A DNA stretch of 64,000 nt from Leuctra nigra (lineage: Eukaryota; Arthropoda; Insecta; Plecoptera; Leuctridae): NCBI GenBank assembly GCA_934045905.1, contig OW203762.1:23034345-23098344 (forward strand). Reading direction: 5' to 3'. Both the position numbers and the translations under genes were made by a program. The notes beneath the pieces are model-generated. The model searched no databases, was not told the origin of the DNA, and saw only the letters and a list, made by a program, of their open reading frames with translations. Shown here piece after piece: positions 25,754-39,045 of this stretch; the stretch's first letter is position 1; each line of letters starts with the position of its first letter.

Positions 25754-27834
25754 TACCCTCGAGCTCCACAATACAAGATGAGAGATATTCTATGCCACTG
25801 CACCTTACACATAGTGAGACAGTTGACGGTGACTGTACCATTGTAATGACGTTACTGATAAAGGATGACAGATGTTGGCTGGAGGAGGCAGGAAGGGTGC
25901 GCATATTTTCAGGAGGTTAAACTAACAGAGTCGAGTGACGTGTAAGTGAGATTTCACTGAGCAGATTGTCCGCTCCCCAAAGTACCCTAAGACAATCGCT
26001 CCGGGGCTGCGTTCCTCAAACAGTCTGGACTCAACTTTATCGAGCCTGTTTAGAAGTGGAGAAAAAATTTAGAGAAAAGAGGTGATGTGAAAAGCTTTGC
26101 GGAGCTTTCCGTCAAACTACAAGTTTTTTGTTGCAATTTATTGTAGCTAGATAAAAGTAAAGTAACACAAATATTCTTTGAATATAAAATTAGATTTAGA
26201 ATTCAAGCTAGAAGGATATAATTTAATGCAATAAGAAAATATTAAATAATAATTTCGTAACTCCATATTATTATTTATTTGATACAACTATGGACAGATT
26301 GTATGCCATATGCGGTTCCTACCCGAAATATTTACCTAACCAACTATCTGTCCGAAAAGTCCTTGTAATTCGGCTGCTCTTGTCATCGCCTGCTAAAAGG
26401 ATCTCGACAAAACGATATGCTAATGAACTCTCACGTGTTATCACTGGAACCAGTCCCCTGGTGGTGGTGGGAGCAAACAGTGGGTTTCAATTGTGTCAAT
26501 TATTCGGTCTGCTGCCACGCGTAAGCTGATTACAGCCACGTGATCGGATCCTTCCTTGGCTCCTGCCACGCAAGAAGGATAAGTCTGAGGATTAGGTCAA
26601 GCTCAATGCCAGTATAATGCAGCTAATTGGATTTATTTATTGGTATCATGATCCGTTTCACGTTGAAAGAGTCGAAATTCATTATGAAATTTGATGAACC
26701 TGACAGAAATATTACATTTCTGATTGGTCTTATTTTTAAAATTATTTTACCCATTTATATACTTGTACATCCAACAAATCAAAAAACGGTATTTGAACGA
26801 AACAGATTGGCTGCTGGTCAGGTTCATTGACAATCAATCCTTGTTATTATGAATGAAATCAGAGCTCACCAATACTAGAGGTAGATGACGAGTAAGCATA
26901 GACTTCATCGGATGATGCCATCACAATTTTTTCAGACAATCCATTTCTTTCAAATACCGTTTTATAAATTGTCGTGTGTACATCCACCACTATCACGGCA
27001 CCTCCACCAAATTTTAAATAGCGGTGGTTGGAGAGAGGGGAAGAAGATAAAGAGAAAGAAGAGAGAGAGAGGTTAAAGATTATCAGAATTTTTAATGAAA
27101 AATATAATGTTTCTCAAATATTTCAATTTTTGTCCAAACTCTAACACCGAAATTAAATTGTTTAAATTATTTGTACAAAAACCGTCTTACTTAGTACAAA
27201 TAAAGCAATGTAAAGCTTTACCTTAACTTTACACGAACATAACCGTTTGTTAAAAATGTTTAAATTAACCCTAATCTCGCACAGCACAACTACACACTGA
27301 ACAAAGTTGACTTTGTGAACATTAAACTACCTTAATTCGCCTACTTCCTGCCGACGCCTCCCCCCCCCGGCGTCACGACGCCCCCGACGACGTCCGCCAC
27401 ATCTCGACGAGTCACACGACGTCTTAGGCCGACACAGTAATGGAGGCGACGTCAATTATGCAGCAGCAGTGATATGCTATGTTATTAATTGATGACAACG
27501 AAGCAGCAAAGCCGATGTGAATTATAGAGTCATAATCCCACAAGATTTGCAACGAACAAGATTTGCTGAGAGTAATTAGACCCTGCATCCTGGATGTCAT
27601 GACAACATTTGAATAACTTTTTTTCTGAATTGATGTGTACATTATTAATAATTGATAATTATATTCAAGAAACTTTGAGACCAACCTTCATCACCAAGTT
27701 CTGAAAGCATTTCGTAGTTTCTGGTATCAGCGGCAGATTTCTTTGGTCAAACGTACAAGCTAGTGAGTCTTTTTTAGACTAGATTTAACTATCCCTCTAA
27801 CTTCTAAACAAACTACGTATTTTAGGAGTTCGAG

Positions 27835-27862
27835 GGTATTTTAGAGTATACTCTAAAATACC
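27835..27862. repeat. Perfect 28-bp palindrome
   Basis: GGTATTTTAGAGTA is followed immediately by its exact reverse complement TACTCTAAAATACC with no spacer. It lies 27 bases upstream of the reverse transcriptase remnant. Confidence 0.9.
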
Positions 27863-27888
27863 TCTTACATACATGTAACAACCTGACA

Positions 27889-28113
27889 GTGTATTTAGCA
27901 TATGTGGAACTAATATTTGTCAAATTTATGGAACCTGTTCATATTACGGATAATGTTTTATCGAATGCATTAGGCAAATCGATAAAGATCAGTGTTTCTC
28001 AGGGAACATCCCTAGGACCTATTCTTTTTACTATATACTTCTCTTACTTCTTTTTGCTAACTTTTCCCAAGTACATTGCAAGTTGTTTTATCTTGTACAC
28101 CATCTTTATTTGA
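27889..28113 (+). pseudogene. Non-LTR retrotransposon reverse transcriptase remnant
   Basis: A short open frame includes ISVSQGTSLGPILFTIYFSY, which matches the conserved block (VPQGS.LGP.LF.IYIND) of LINE reverse transcriptases. It is preceded by a region like the usual strand before that block (ITDNVLSNALGKSIK). About 20 residues later, where the family has the catalytic ADD, the frame reads SCFILYTIFI, so the Asp pair is lost. There is no further element sequence recognisable on either side. It is a dead fragment in the COE intron. Confidence 0.65.
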
Positions 28114-28871
28114 TAATTGATTAAAGTTCAGTATGATTAATTACGTTTTGGAAGTATTCTATGAAATTCGATTATTCATCGCATTAGTACAGATAAACTA
28201 CATTGAATATAAAAATACTTGACAACATTCCTAGAATTATTCACGCCTCAGCTCGAAAGGAGCAGCGCATAATCTCATTCCATTCCCTTATCTCTGATAA
28301 AATGTATTCTCTCCTGATCTTGCGAATCTTGTCTTCCATGTAAAACTCCTTGTTTCTTTCGCTGTCGAAATACAATTCTCACTCTCCCCTGTAATGTGCT
28401 GACTCGAGCCAACTCGAACGCACTACACTGAAGATAGATGAACCTATTTCTTCGCCCTATCTCACACCACCCCCTTGCATCGGCCATTTCCTTCCCTCGT
28501 CGTCGTTTTCGTGTCGGAGAACTCAAACTGCAGTCACACATTAGGTCGACTAATGGAAGCAAACGTTGTCGAGACTAATTCCTGACATTTGTCGCTACTT
28601 TTCAGTTCACTTGATTCTTTATGAGTCTACTTCCATGGTTTTGAAGATTAAAGATATGTCAATTAGAAACTAGTTCAATTTATCGAGTGGGTGTAAAGTC
28701 TTCAAGAGGAGTCTTGATCTTTCCAAGAAACTATCGAGAATTGCACTTAGTGCTTTTCAACTTTTTAGTAACTTTAACTTCGACACTGTTTCTTCAACAA
28801 AATGTTGTTTTTCAGCACTGTAAGGTAACAGTATTCTTGATATTTAGGCCTCAAAAGCTGTGAAATATTTA

Positions 28872-29205
28872 TAATTAATTGAATACAGTAAAATATTTTT
28901 AAAAATTTACATTAATTATCACCAAAATTAATTGTGAAATAACAGTTTTTTGGTAAGATAATTTGTCTTTTATATCATTATTGCCAAAAGCTTGTTTTCT
29001 TTGGAAAATTTACTTGCAAGTATAGATAAATATTACGTAATTATTAATTGAATACAGTAAAATATTTTTAAAAATTTACATTAATTATCACCAAAACTAA
29101 TTATGAAATAACAGGTTTTTGGCAAGACAATTTTTCTTTATTGACAAAAGTTTGGTTTCTTTTAAAAATGTTCTTGCAAGTATGATAAATACTACATAAT
29201 TATTA
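28872..29205. repeat. 170-bp tandem duplication
   Basis: GAATACAGTAAAATATTTTT starts at 28881 and again at 29051. The following 120-150 bases align with scattered changes, including TTGCAAGTAT near the end of each copy. This is a simple, moderately diverged AT-rich local duplication. Confidence 0.8.
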
Positions 29206-29287
29206 TTTGCAATAGCCAATTACTAGTGTAATTGAAAACATAAATCCATCTCCCGTATCCGTTGCGCTCAGATCGTCACGTGACATT

Positions 29288-29318
29288 ACTCTCTCTCTCA
29301 CTCTCTCTCTCTCTCCAC
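29288..29318. repeat. CT microsatellite
   Basis: CTCTCTCTC-ACTCTCTCTCTCTC is a short imperfect dinucleotide repeat in the 31 kb intron. Confidence 0.8.
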
Positions 29319-29798
29319 CCTCGTCTCTCCCGCTTCATATTACGCGACCAAGCCATGCGCGTAATGAATGTTAAATATGAACATGTGGACCATCGTATAA
29401 GACGTGTACATACTTCATAGCGACCTCCTCGAGGCAAACACAACCCGGCCTGGTTAAACAAGTCCATTCATGGAGGCTGCGCGCGCTATGCCAAATGATA
29501 ATATTTATCCAGAGATGAATATTGTCACAAAACCACATGGCATGGTGGATGTAGACTTATACTTATTGCGCTGTTACAATAGATTCTCAATGAGGATATT
29601 GCGAAAATGTCGACCGAACTTATGCAATAACAAAGTACACTTCTAGGTCCACTATGTAATAAAATAAGTAAAGAATGATGGAAAATATGTTGCCAACGTT
29701 CTACGTTGGTGTAAATTGTCAATATTTTTAAGAATATGTCGTCACTCATTTATTTATTTTTCCAAATAGTCCTGACTTTTGTTTTCGCAGTTGGTGAA

Positions 29799-30175
29799 CA
29801 ATATAGGGAATATGCATGAATTTATTGAGAACTATTATTCAAAATAACAACACTATTTTCACACTAAAATGTGTAAATTTTCATTCGTAGATATGAAATT
29901 AAAAATCAGTGTAAATTTTGGCGGGAAAACGCCATCCCGGCGAGAGATGTCATATTTTATTGTAACCATGGCAACATCATTGGTGGTTGATATAAAATAC
30001 ATCACTCGCCGGGATAGCGTTTTTCCTCCAAAATTTATACTGATTTTTTATTTCATAATTATGAATGAAAATTTTCACTATTTAGTGTGAAAATATTGTG
30101 TTTTAACAACACATGTTGTTATTTTGAAATATTGTATTTTAACCGCATTTAAGAACTTTTGCATATTCCCTATTG
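29799..30175. mobile_element. Foldback element, about 377 bp
   Basis: The outer ends CAATATAGGGAATATGCA and the reverse complement of CAATAGGGAATATGC are inverted. Arms continue inward with TTTCACACTAAA, AAATCAGTGTAAATTTTGG and CGCCATCCCGGCGAG against their reverse complements. The middle carries TTGTAACCATGGCAAC. Arms are moderately diverged, so it is an older insertion. Confidence 0.75.
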
Positions 30176-30833
30176 TCAAAAATTGAAACTGTTTGGGTAA
30201 AAAATACTACATTCCGATTTTCTCGAAATGTAAAGTCTACTTTCAACCTAACTCAGCCTTACCAAAGAAATGAACATTGTTGTTTCATTTCATGAAATAG
30301 CATTACTTTCTTTATATCAAGTTCAAGGCAAAAGTAAATTGAAACGATTTCTCCTCTCATTAAGATGTGAAGAGGGGGTGTTTTCGTCGGATATTCGTTC
30401 AGTGGGGAGGGGGTGGATAGATCTGGGGGTGGAAGGCGTCGATTGGTATCGACACACTCTACACACACATAACCGAGTGTCTCTATCGACTAAATCCAAT
30501 TTCTACCTTCACAATAGCGTAGAAAGAGATCCATTATTTACACTCTGACCCCCACCCCCTTCAACCCCCTTCAACGAATATATATAGGGAGGAAAAAAAA
30601 TCTATTACCAGTTGCAGGAGTACTACAGCCAAATTTCATTCCGGATTAAATAAGTGAGTGGTGGGGGGTGGTGTTGGGGGGTGACTTTTAGTGGGGCTGA
30701 TACAATGCATGTAAGAAGTCGGAATATAAGAAAGCTTCTAAATAAGCTACTGATTTCATTTCGTCACTTTCCCTGATGGAAGAATGATATCACTACTCAA
30801 CGAGAAAAAAATATGTACTATCGATTAATAAGG

Positions 30834-31325
30834 TAATTGGTGAGATGTCTTAAATATTATCTGGCGAGTTCGTTTATTGGTTGAGATATCTGAATGTTTT
30901 ATCTGGAGGAGGAAGTGGAAATTATCAATGAAAAAGTTTATTGGTGAGATGTTTGAAAGTTTATCTGGTGGAGAAAGTAGAAATTATCGATGAATAAGTT
31001 TATTGGTGAGATTTTTTAAAGTTTATCCAGAGGATGAAGTAGAAATTATCAATGAAAAAGTTTATTGTAGAGTTTTGAAAGTTTATCCAGAGAATGAAGT
31101 AGAAATTATCATTGAAAAAGGTTATTGGTGAGATGTTTGAAAGTTTATCCAGAGGATGAAGTAGAAATTATCAATGAAAAAGTTTATTGTAGAGTTTTGA
31201 AAGTTTATCCAGAGAATGAAGTAGAAATTATCATTGAAAAAGGTTATTGGTGAGATGTTTGAAAGTTTATCTGAAGGATGAAGTAAAAATTATCGATGAC
31301 TAAGTTCATTGGTGAGATTTTTTAA
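30834..31325. repeat. About 60-bp degenerate tandem repeat
   Basis: Units read about TTATTGGTGAGATGTTTGAA, AGTTTATCCAGAGGATGAAG, TAGAAATTATCAATGAAAAAG. A two-unit block of about 120 bases near 31060 is repeated almost unchanged near 31180, showing a recent two-unit duplication. Confidence 0.85.
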
Positions 31326-32318
31326 ATGCTGTTGTGTAGAAAGAGGAGTAGAGTCATCAGGAAATTTTGAAATATTGTTCAAGTGGGGAATATATTGATT
31401 AATAATTCAGATGTTTGGTTACTTTTCTGTGTCATGTTGTCGTATATACGTGATCTGAAAGCTAAACACACTTACATTTGTTCAGAGAGAGCAGCAAATA
31501 AATGCATATATTTGTCAATAGAAGTGGTTAGAAACTGCGCTACAAAGTAAACATTCTTCTGAACTTGACTTCACAGGATCGATAACAAATGTCAAACTCT
31601 CTCCTCACTCAACTTCTTGTCCCTGTCTTGGACACTGAATTGACTCATTTGTCGATCAGTCAAACAGCTGTCACTCGAACGATTGCCAGTTAAGATCGCA
31701 GTACATTTTGTGTTGTTTTTAAAATATTCTGTGGATATGAGCCTCTAAGGCCCGTTGTAATTTGAACGTTTTTACAAACGTTAATTCATGACGTCTCTGG
31801 GGAGTCGAATTGAGTCATTCATCATTGTAAAAACAACCTCCAGGCCGCATAGAGCGATATTAAAGTTGAGTTTGTCGCCCGCCATTCGCACACCAAATAT
31901 CCTCGTGAATTATAGAAATACTACAGATTTTTTCGTCGAGGTTATAATGGCTTTGACGGAAACATAAAAACGCAGCAATATTAATTATTATTTCACGAGT
32001 ATGCATTCATATTTCGTGCGATTGTTTGTTTTTTAACCATGGTCCAATTAACTACGAAACAAAACGTGAAATTTTCAGGAAGTTTTTTTTTTGTTGTTGA
32101 TGTTTAATTTTTCATAACTCGTTGCTGAGCCGACCCCGGGATATTCGTGTTGTGTGACAATGTTTTGTGTCGCATGCAATTAAATCACAAGTCTACATAG
32201 CGATGATATATTAACATTATCTCGTTTTACTCTCCATTTGTACAGAACGCTCTTTTACACCAGGCACATCAACAAAGGAAAACTCAACGTTAAAAAAAAC
32301 ACTTTGTGAAAATTGTGA

Positions 32319-32480
<162 letters not shown>

Positions 32481-33686
32481 TAGCTGCATAATTGTACAAT
32501 ATCACAAGCGAGAGAATTGCAACGTCTCTTCTCTGCACCAAGTTTCAAAGAGAAGAGAGAAAAGCGTGTTTAGGAAGATATTTAAACGGACAAGAAAAGT
32601 GAAGTTAAAAAAAAGAAAGAAATTAAGCGAGTAAAAATAAATTGTCTCGGAAGAGCATGTTGCTTTAATAGCGTCTCTTGGGCCATGCAATTAGCTGCAA
32701 CAGAGCCGTGAAAACTTGCCTGCTCTGGAATTAGTCCCTGTGTTCGCCTGTGGAGATATTGTGTCAGTGTAAGAGGGGGTGGGGGAGGTGGGAGGACTGT
32801 AGACTGATTAAAAACGTTAAGAGAATGGGGTGGGATAAGAGGGAGAGAGGTGGGAGGGAAACAAGTGGGAAGGAAAACGTGAAAAGTACGACCAAGTTGA
32901 GAAAATGTTAACTTTACAAGTTGGCGCGGTATATTTCCCTGTATTAGGATAACTGGTGCTTGAGGGTTAAGTCACCGTTTTCCCTCTTGAAGAATACCAG
33001 GGGACTGTTTAATACTTTTAACACATCCAAATTTTCAAATGGCCAAGCTCAGTTATCCCCCACAATTTTCTGAAGGTAAAAAAAAAGTTTGTAGTGAAAA
33101 TCAGGAATATTCCGAAACTTGCTGCTCGAACGCGTTTTGTTGGTTGTATTAATGAGATGAAGTTTTTTCTTTTCTCCCCGCTCGGCGTGAAGTTTGCCAG
33201 AGCGTTTTGTTTTTAGTGATCTCCGAGTGGTTAATCGCCGACGTGTCTTCATCGCTCACAGCGCTAATAACTCGACGCCTATAAATCACATTAGCATGTT
33301 CGTCGGTGGCGCAAGATGGATCACTTGCATGCGAGACCGCTAACGATCACGACAGTTAATTCATCGTTTAGATAATTAGATAAAAACTTGCAAGATATCA
33401 AATAGGATCGAACTCTTCATCGTTTAGAAAATCAGATTAAAAAGTAACAGGATTTGAAATATGTCGTTTATTTAGAAAATTCGAATGTAATTCTTGTCTC
33501 TAAAATTAGATAAAAAGTTGCAAGATTTGATTTAATGAGATTATTTGTATTGGCTACTGAGATTAAACTAATATCAATTGATACTTGTTGGTCACTGAAC
33601 GAAGTTGACAAATCATTTAATATGATAAATGAAGCTGTTCCCGACATTAAAACTTAAAATGAATGAAAATATTGAACGTAAACAAG

Positions 33687-34050
33687 ATCCCCATAAAAAA
33701 CACTCCGTGTAAAAATACCAGCCAAGTCTCTTCAATTAAAAAAAAATAGAAGAAATCTAAAAATTCAGCACTGAAAAGTAGTGATATCAAAAAATTGGCC
33801 AAGTCAAAACTTTTCAAAAAATACTTGGCGCATCGTTCATATAAATAGTATAGAAGTAGGCAGGAAATGAAATGTACTCATCTACACATGTCCTAAAAAA
33901 ACGATGCGCCAAGTATTTTTTGAAAAGTTTTGACTTGGCCAATTTTTTGATATCACTACTTTTCAGTGCTGAATTTTTAGATTTCTTCTATTTTTTTTTA
34001 ATTGAAGAGACTTGGCTGGTATTTTTACACGGAGTGTTTTTTATGGGGAT
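33687..34050. repeat. 364-bp hairpin with two apparently perfect 151-bp arms
   Basis: The arms are 33687-33837 and 33900-34050 with a 62-base loop. I checked ATCCCCATAAAAAACACTCC, the nine-A run, GAAGAAATCTAAAAATTCAG and ACTTGGCGCATCGTT against their reverse complements and found no mismatch; the arms are also equal in length. The left arm shares no target-site duplication with the right flank that I can see. In an intron of a transcribed gene, it would fold into long double-stranded RNA. Confidence 0.9.
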
Positions 34051-34199
34051 ATCACTCCTTTTTTCAGTTTATTATTACAACTTGTAACATATTGTGGCAC
34101 CAAAGATTATAATTCTTTTAAAAAATAAGATTTTGTGATTTGGTTGCTAAGAAAAGTTGTGCTTGTTACTGTGTTAATGCTATAAATAATATGTTACAA

Positions 34200-34940
34200 A
34201 GTATAGCAAAAGTTTCGTTCCAATCGGTCCAGCCGTTCTCGAGTTACGGCATCACTTCCGGTTTTCAAAATGGCGGTTGACATCACTGCCACCTAAAATT
34301 TGTATCTATTAATGTTATGTAACATTATAAGCCTTCTGAATATGTAGTTATTATTATTATTAATCCTTTATTTGTAACGGGCAAGCCCACAAGTACAAAT
34401 ATAATAAAAACACATATTACATACAAAATTGCACATAGTCATAGGAATACATAAAAATAACATAGGGTATATCACAGAAGGAATTAAACATTTAAAGCAA
34501 GTAAAAATTATCACAGATGTCGTAAAATTAATGCTTTAAACTCAGTCAAGGAATTAAAATTAACATCTAATTCACTACACAAGTTATAAAAATGATTAAA
34601 AGTGGCTTGCAGTCTATTTATAGTAGAAAATTTAAAAACAAAGTTATTGATATAAGAGATGATTTTAGTCAGATTTGTAATTTTTATGACGTCATTTCCG
34701 GTTTAGGTTATAGAACATTTCTTCTTTCACTATTGGTATTCCTTATAGATGACCTTCTAAATCGAATGGCACTAATTTCGTTCTAATCGGTCCAGCCGTT
34801 TTTGATATATGACGTCACTTCCGGTTTAAAAATGGCGGCACAAAAAATTTATAAGAACAAAGGTATCATTAGACGCCAAAAGTGCACATGTGGTAAAATT
34901 TTCATATCGATCGGTTCAGCCGTTTAGGCTGTGGCAGTGA
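34200..34940. repeat. Dispersed block with AATCGGTCCAGCCGTT, split by the LINE fragment
   Basis: CGTTCCAATCGGTCCAGCCG (34217), CGTTCTAATCGGTCCAGCCG (34779) and ATCGATCGGTTCAGCCGTTT (about 34906) are related. The first two are followed by ATCACTTCCGG or GTCACTTCCGG and AAAATGGCGG. A similar word, CAGATCGATAGGTGAAACGG, is at 43613. The blocks flank the LINE 3' end and are probably part of a transposable element family. Confidence 0.6.
34345..34620 (-). mobile_element. LINE 3' end fragment
   Basis: On the minus strand a short frame reads LQATFNHFYNLCSELDVNFN then SLTEFKALILRHL and a stop, like the extreme C-terminus of a LINE ORF2. About 150 bases of AT-rich tail follow, ending CCGTTACAAATAAAGGATTA and a TAA repeat, as at many LINE 3' ends. 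Truncated at the 5' side. Identification rests on layout and composition, not on a domain. Confidence 0.45.
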
Positions 34941-35667
34941 TAGCAACGTTTCCTGATATCTGAATCATCATCATCAGATAGCTTTTAAAAGGGGTGTAAT
35001 TTCACTGTTTTCACGGCCCTCTAGCACCCAAACGGCATAACGTATTGTTCCCAAATTTGGTATATGTTGTCAGGTGGGCCATAGCTCGAAATTAAGTTAT
35101 TTCGCAACAATGTGAGATTTCCCAATTTTGAGATCCAGTAGGCCGAAAATGCCATGTTGTTGCTTACAGTAAAAGTGTTTGGTCTGCTCCTCAGTTTATT
35201 AGGCATTTACGGTATGTTGAGTGAGTGTGAGTGTATAGTACGACTTGGCTGGGTGGAGCGACCGCTCCACTAGATGATCAAAAGAGACTAATAACGGAAA
35301 ATACATCTATTTCGAAGAACTGGAACTGGATACGAACATTCCAAACAAGCAAATCGATGCTCTGGAATGGTAGAGCTCGGTTCTGGAAGATGATAAACAA
35401 AGGAAGGACAGAGGTTGTGTACGGGTGTGGGGGGGATGTAGGGGGGGGGGGGAGACGTCGTAATCCAAGGCAACTTATCAGCGACTAGCGGCAGAGCAGC
35501 GAGGTGAAGCCAAGCGTCGCAAGACCAACGCAAACACGACTTCATTTTCTGATCGCACTGAGACAATGACCTTTACTTTACATCCGACACGCAAATCTTC
35601 GGGCGTCGAGTGCAGACGCCGGCGCCTAGAGAGCAAAACAACGAGTAGTTCTTTGTTTGTATAAGAT

Positions 35668-35945
35668 TAAACAACAATATTCAATTCACATGAAATAGAT
35701 TTGGTCTTTGAGGGATAATACAAAAACTAAAAGTTTTGTTGGTTTCATCAACCCCAAATATATTGTTAAATAAATCATTTTAAAATAAATAAAAATTAAT
35801 ATCTCTCGCTGTTCTAAACAACAATATTCAATTCGCATGAAATAGATTTGGTCTTTGAGGGATAATATCAAATCTAAGTTTTGTTGTTTTTTTCAACCCC
35901 AAATATATTGTTAAATAAATAAAAACTAAAAGCTCTGTTTGTTCT
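35668..35945. repeat. 147-bp tandem duplication
   Basis: ACAATATTCAATTC starts at 35674 and at 35821. Each copy continues with ATGAAATAGATTTGGTCTTT and later CAACCCCAAATATATTG. The second copy has small deletions. Confidence 0.85.
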
Positions 35946-38916
35946 AGAAAAATTTAAGGCTAAGTTAAGGCATGTAAAATAATATGAAGCGTTTAACGAT
36001 TGTTTGATATGTAACAGTTTTATTTCGCAATCAAATCTTGATTTTGTTCCCAAAAAAAGTTTTTCAACTTCAAGTATTTCCTCATAAACTCTCGTTGAGT
36101 GAAAGGAAGTATCGACTGAAGAGATTATCCCTGCGTCTCAACTTTCCTCCTGCAGCCCGTTGGTTCAGTTCCCGCTACGTTATTTCATTTCATTGTACCA
36201 TATTTATGTTCCATCTATGATCTCCCTCGAAATCCTCCATCTTGGTCTGTTGTTGTCCTGAGAGTGGATCAGGGCTGAGCTCAAACCATCAGACCTGAGC
36301 TCACTGGTCGCCACAATAACACCCTGCCTCGATCCAACTTGTCATTTGTTTCAATTCCGACCCACAATCCACCCTTCTCATATGGATTTAGTGGATGCCC
36401 ATGAAATATTTCTTTTTGCTCGTTCGGTAAAAGGGGGTAGGGGGTAGGGGAGATAGAAATGTAAAGGTTGCTGCTGTGGAGAGTTTCTTGTATTTTTCAT
36501 GAGTCGAGTTTTCATACTCATATTTTTTGTGGGGTGTATTTTGAATTTATTCACCCTCCCTAATGAACGAAGCTATGATCAAGAAGATCAATATTTTAGG
36601 ATAATTAATTTTAATATAAAAATGTTCGTTGATGAAGCAGATTGAGGATGATATAATAATCAATCATTTAAAATAATACTTTATATTTCTACAAATATCT
36701 ACAATTTATGGACAGATATCCAGAATTTTAATTTAGCAATCCCGAAGATAATAATTAGATCTCAATTAAGTATTCATATTTTGTGGATATTTTTAATGCA
36801 TAATATCCAAAATGTTATAAAAGTAATCCTGAGGTAATAATAATTAAATTAATAATTATTTAATCATATTTTTAATGCATAATTTGAGTATTTTTACATT
36901 ATTTTTAATAGTACTAAATCAAAATCTGTAACATGATGCTTCTCAATAAGTGTTAAACTCAAGAATTATATTTTAAACATATTTTTAATAGAAATTTAAA
37001 ATACATATTAAATAGAAACGGCAGTAAAATAGAGGAAAGTAAAATAGAGTAAAAATTTAATGCGATTTTTATGCCAAATATCATCTAAAATGCCTGTATG
37101 CTGGCCGCACTGTCTTGGCTTGAGCTCTGGTTGGACGTCTCAGTATTGTGGAAGCCGTGTTTGTTGAAGGGATCGAATCGGCCGAGGTTCGGTTCCTATG
37201 GGAACGGCGGCATCGAGGGGCGGGGGTGGCGGGGGTGGCGGGGGTGGCGCAGTTCCCAGGGGTAAACTCTGAATCCCCTAGAGGGGAGGAGTCTCACTCG
37301 AGACTTTTCTATATACACGGCCGTCGAGTGCCCACAAAATGGCTGCCTAGTACGTGTGGTGGTGACAAGACAATCACTAGAATCTTAAACAAACGGTGTT
37401 CTTGAATACTTTCTATGGAGTCGTGTTCTAATTTGTAGACGTATTTAACCAAGTTTCTTCGTTGTATTCGCTGTTATAACAGCTGACAGCTTTATCGATT
37501 TTGCCCAAATGTTATTTTTAAAGATAAACTGGTTTAATATTCTTGTAATATAATAACTTTTGATAAAATAATTATATTTACGTGCATTTTTAACAAAGTA
37601 TCAATACAAAGTGCATTCTATTTTTTTATAACGAGAAGAAGAAATAGTTTGTGGCATCATACTCTTGGATAAAACACTGATAGTTAATATTAATATTAAA
37701 AGCTCACATAAAATGCTTCTCACGAGATTTCGCTAAATCGTTCGATCGGTTTTCTAAAACATATAAAAATTTCACAAAAATTTAAATATACTGCAAAGGA
37801 AATAGAGACATTAATCAAACTAACAAGGCTTCTTTTTATTTGAACACATCTTGAAGTTCAAAGTATAGACTGAGAACAAAGACAAATGTTTTAACACCGC
37901 CATCATCCAATGAACCGTCTGCATTTGTTGTTCGGTTGTATTAAGAGGGTAAGGGTGGTTATTTTTAGATATTGGCTTCTTGTCATCCCTCGAGACGAGC
38001 TCCTCCTCCCCAAGTGGCGTCTTAACATCCCCTAGCGAGGTTCAACTCTGCGACGCTCCCCTTTAACGCAGGCTATCCGCAACACAGGCGAACCCGTCCC
38101 TCGGCGCCGCTCGGCAGAACTCGGAAGTTCCCCACAGGAGATGAATGACTTTGTACGCGGATGTTTGTGTTTCACCTCCCCGCCATCCCCCCCACTCATC
38201 CCACTGCCAGTTAAATAAACACATCGCTGGCAAAGACTGAGTTTGTGAACAAAATATGCGATTAGCTTAACACGAATAGGTGTGAAAGAGTTCTACGGCT
38301 GTTAAGTTGCTTCAAAGGATTCGAAAGAGAGGGATAATCGGCAGGAAAATGAGCTTGAGACGTAAGACGCGGCACCTCCACACTTACACTGCACTCTAGC
38401 TAGTTGTAGTGTTGACATTCTCGTAATATAATCTTTTGTTTTGTAATCTAATCTGATTAGCCCCCGAACCCACACCGAATGTTAATAATTTTACATAATT
38501 GTTGATTTCACAAATGGTGGCAGATGTGGGATACAATTTTAATTTTGTCCCAACATGTTTAATAAAGCATTTATTTCAAAGACGATTAAATTGTGGTGTA
38601 GTTAAATTATGGTATGTTTCGAATATATGTGTTTGGGCCAGGGCTTGTAAACAAATACAAAATATTAATATATACTTACCTATTGTTTAATAGTTTAATC
38701 TATTAAAATACATATCTTTATACGATTCATCATGGAAGAATTAATCATCCTTAGTTTATCATGAGATTGACTGAATTAATGTAATTTTACAAATGGTGGC
38801 AGATGTGGGATATTTTACATTTTGTTTGAAAACGTGTGAGTTTGACGTGGTAACTACCAAGTGTGGTGTGTCGAATGGCGGCAATCATTTCCTGTGTTCT
38901 CCTCGACTTCTTGCAG

Positions 38917-39034
38917 GTGGTCATTTCGACACAAGTGGTCGTGGATGGACCGCTGCTTGCGATCTCCGACAACATGTTCGTGCACAACAACTCGAAACAC
39001 GGACGGCGCGCGAAGAGGCTGGATCCTGCTGAAG
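38917..39034 (+). CDS. kn: COE/EBF exon, end of DNA-binding domain with basic tail
   Basis: The acceptor CTTCTTGCAG ends at 38916 and the donor GTAAGA starts at 39035. The 39 codons read [39 protein letters not shown], plus one base of a split Gly codon. The end of this segment ([14 protein letters not shown]) is the conserved basic stretch after the DNA-binding core, thought in the family to contribute to DNA contact and nuclear localisation. [12 protein letters not shown] differs slightly from the vertebrate STTVNVDGHVLA, as expected for a distant invertebrate. A 27/38-bp minisatellite starts about ten bases after the donor, which is unusual for a splice site. Confidence 0.95.
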
Positions 39035-39045
39035 GTAAGACGCAT

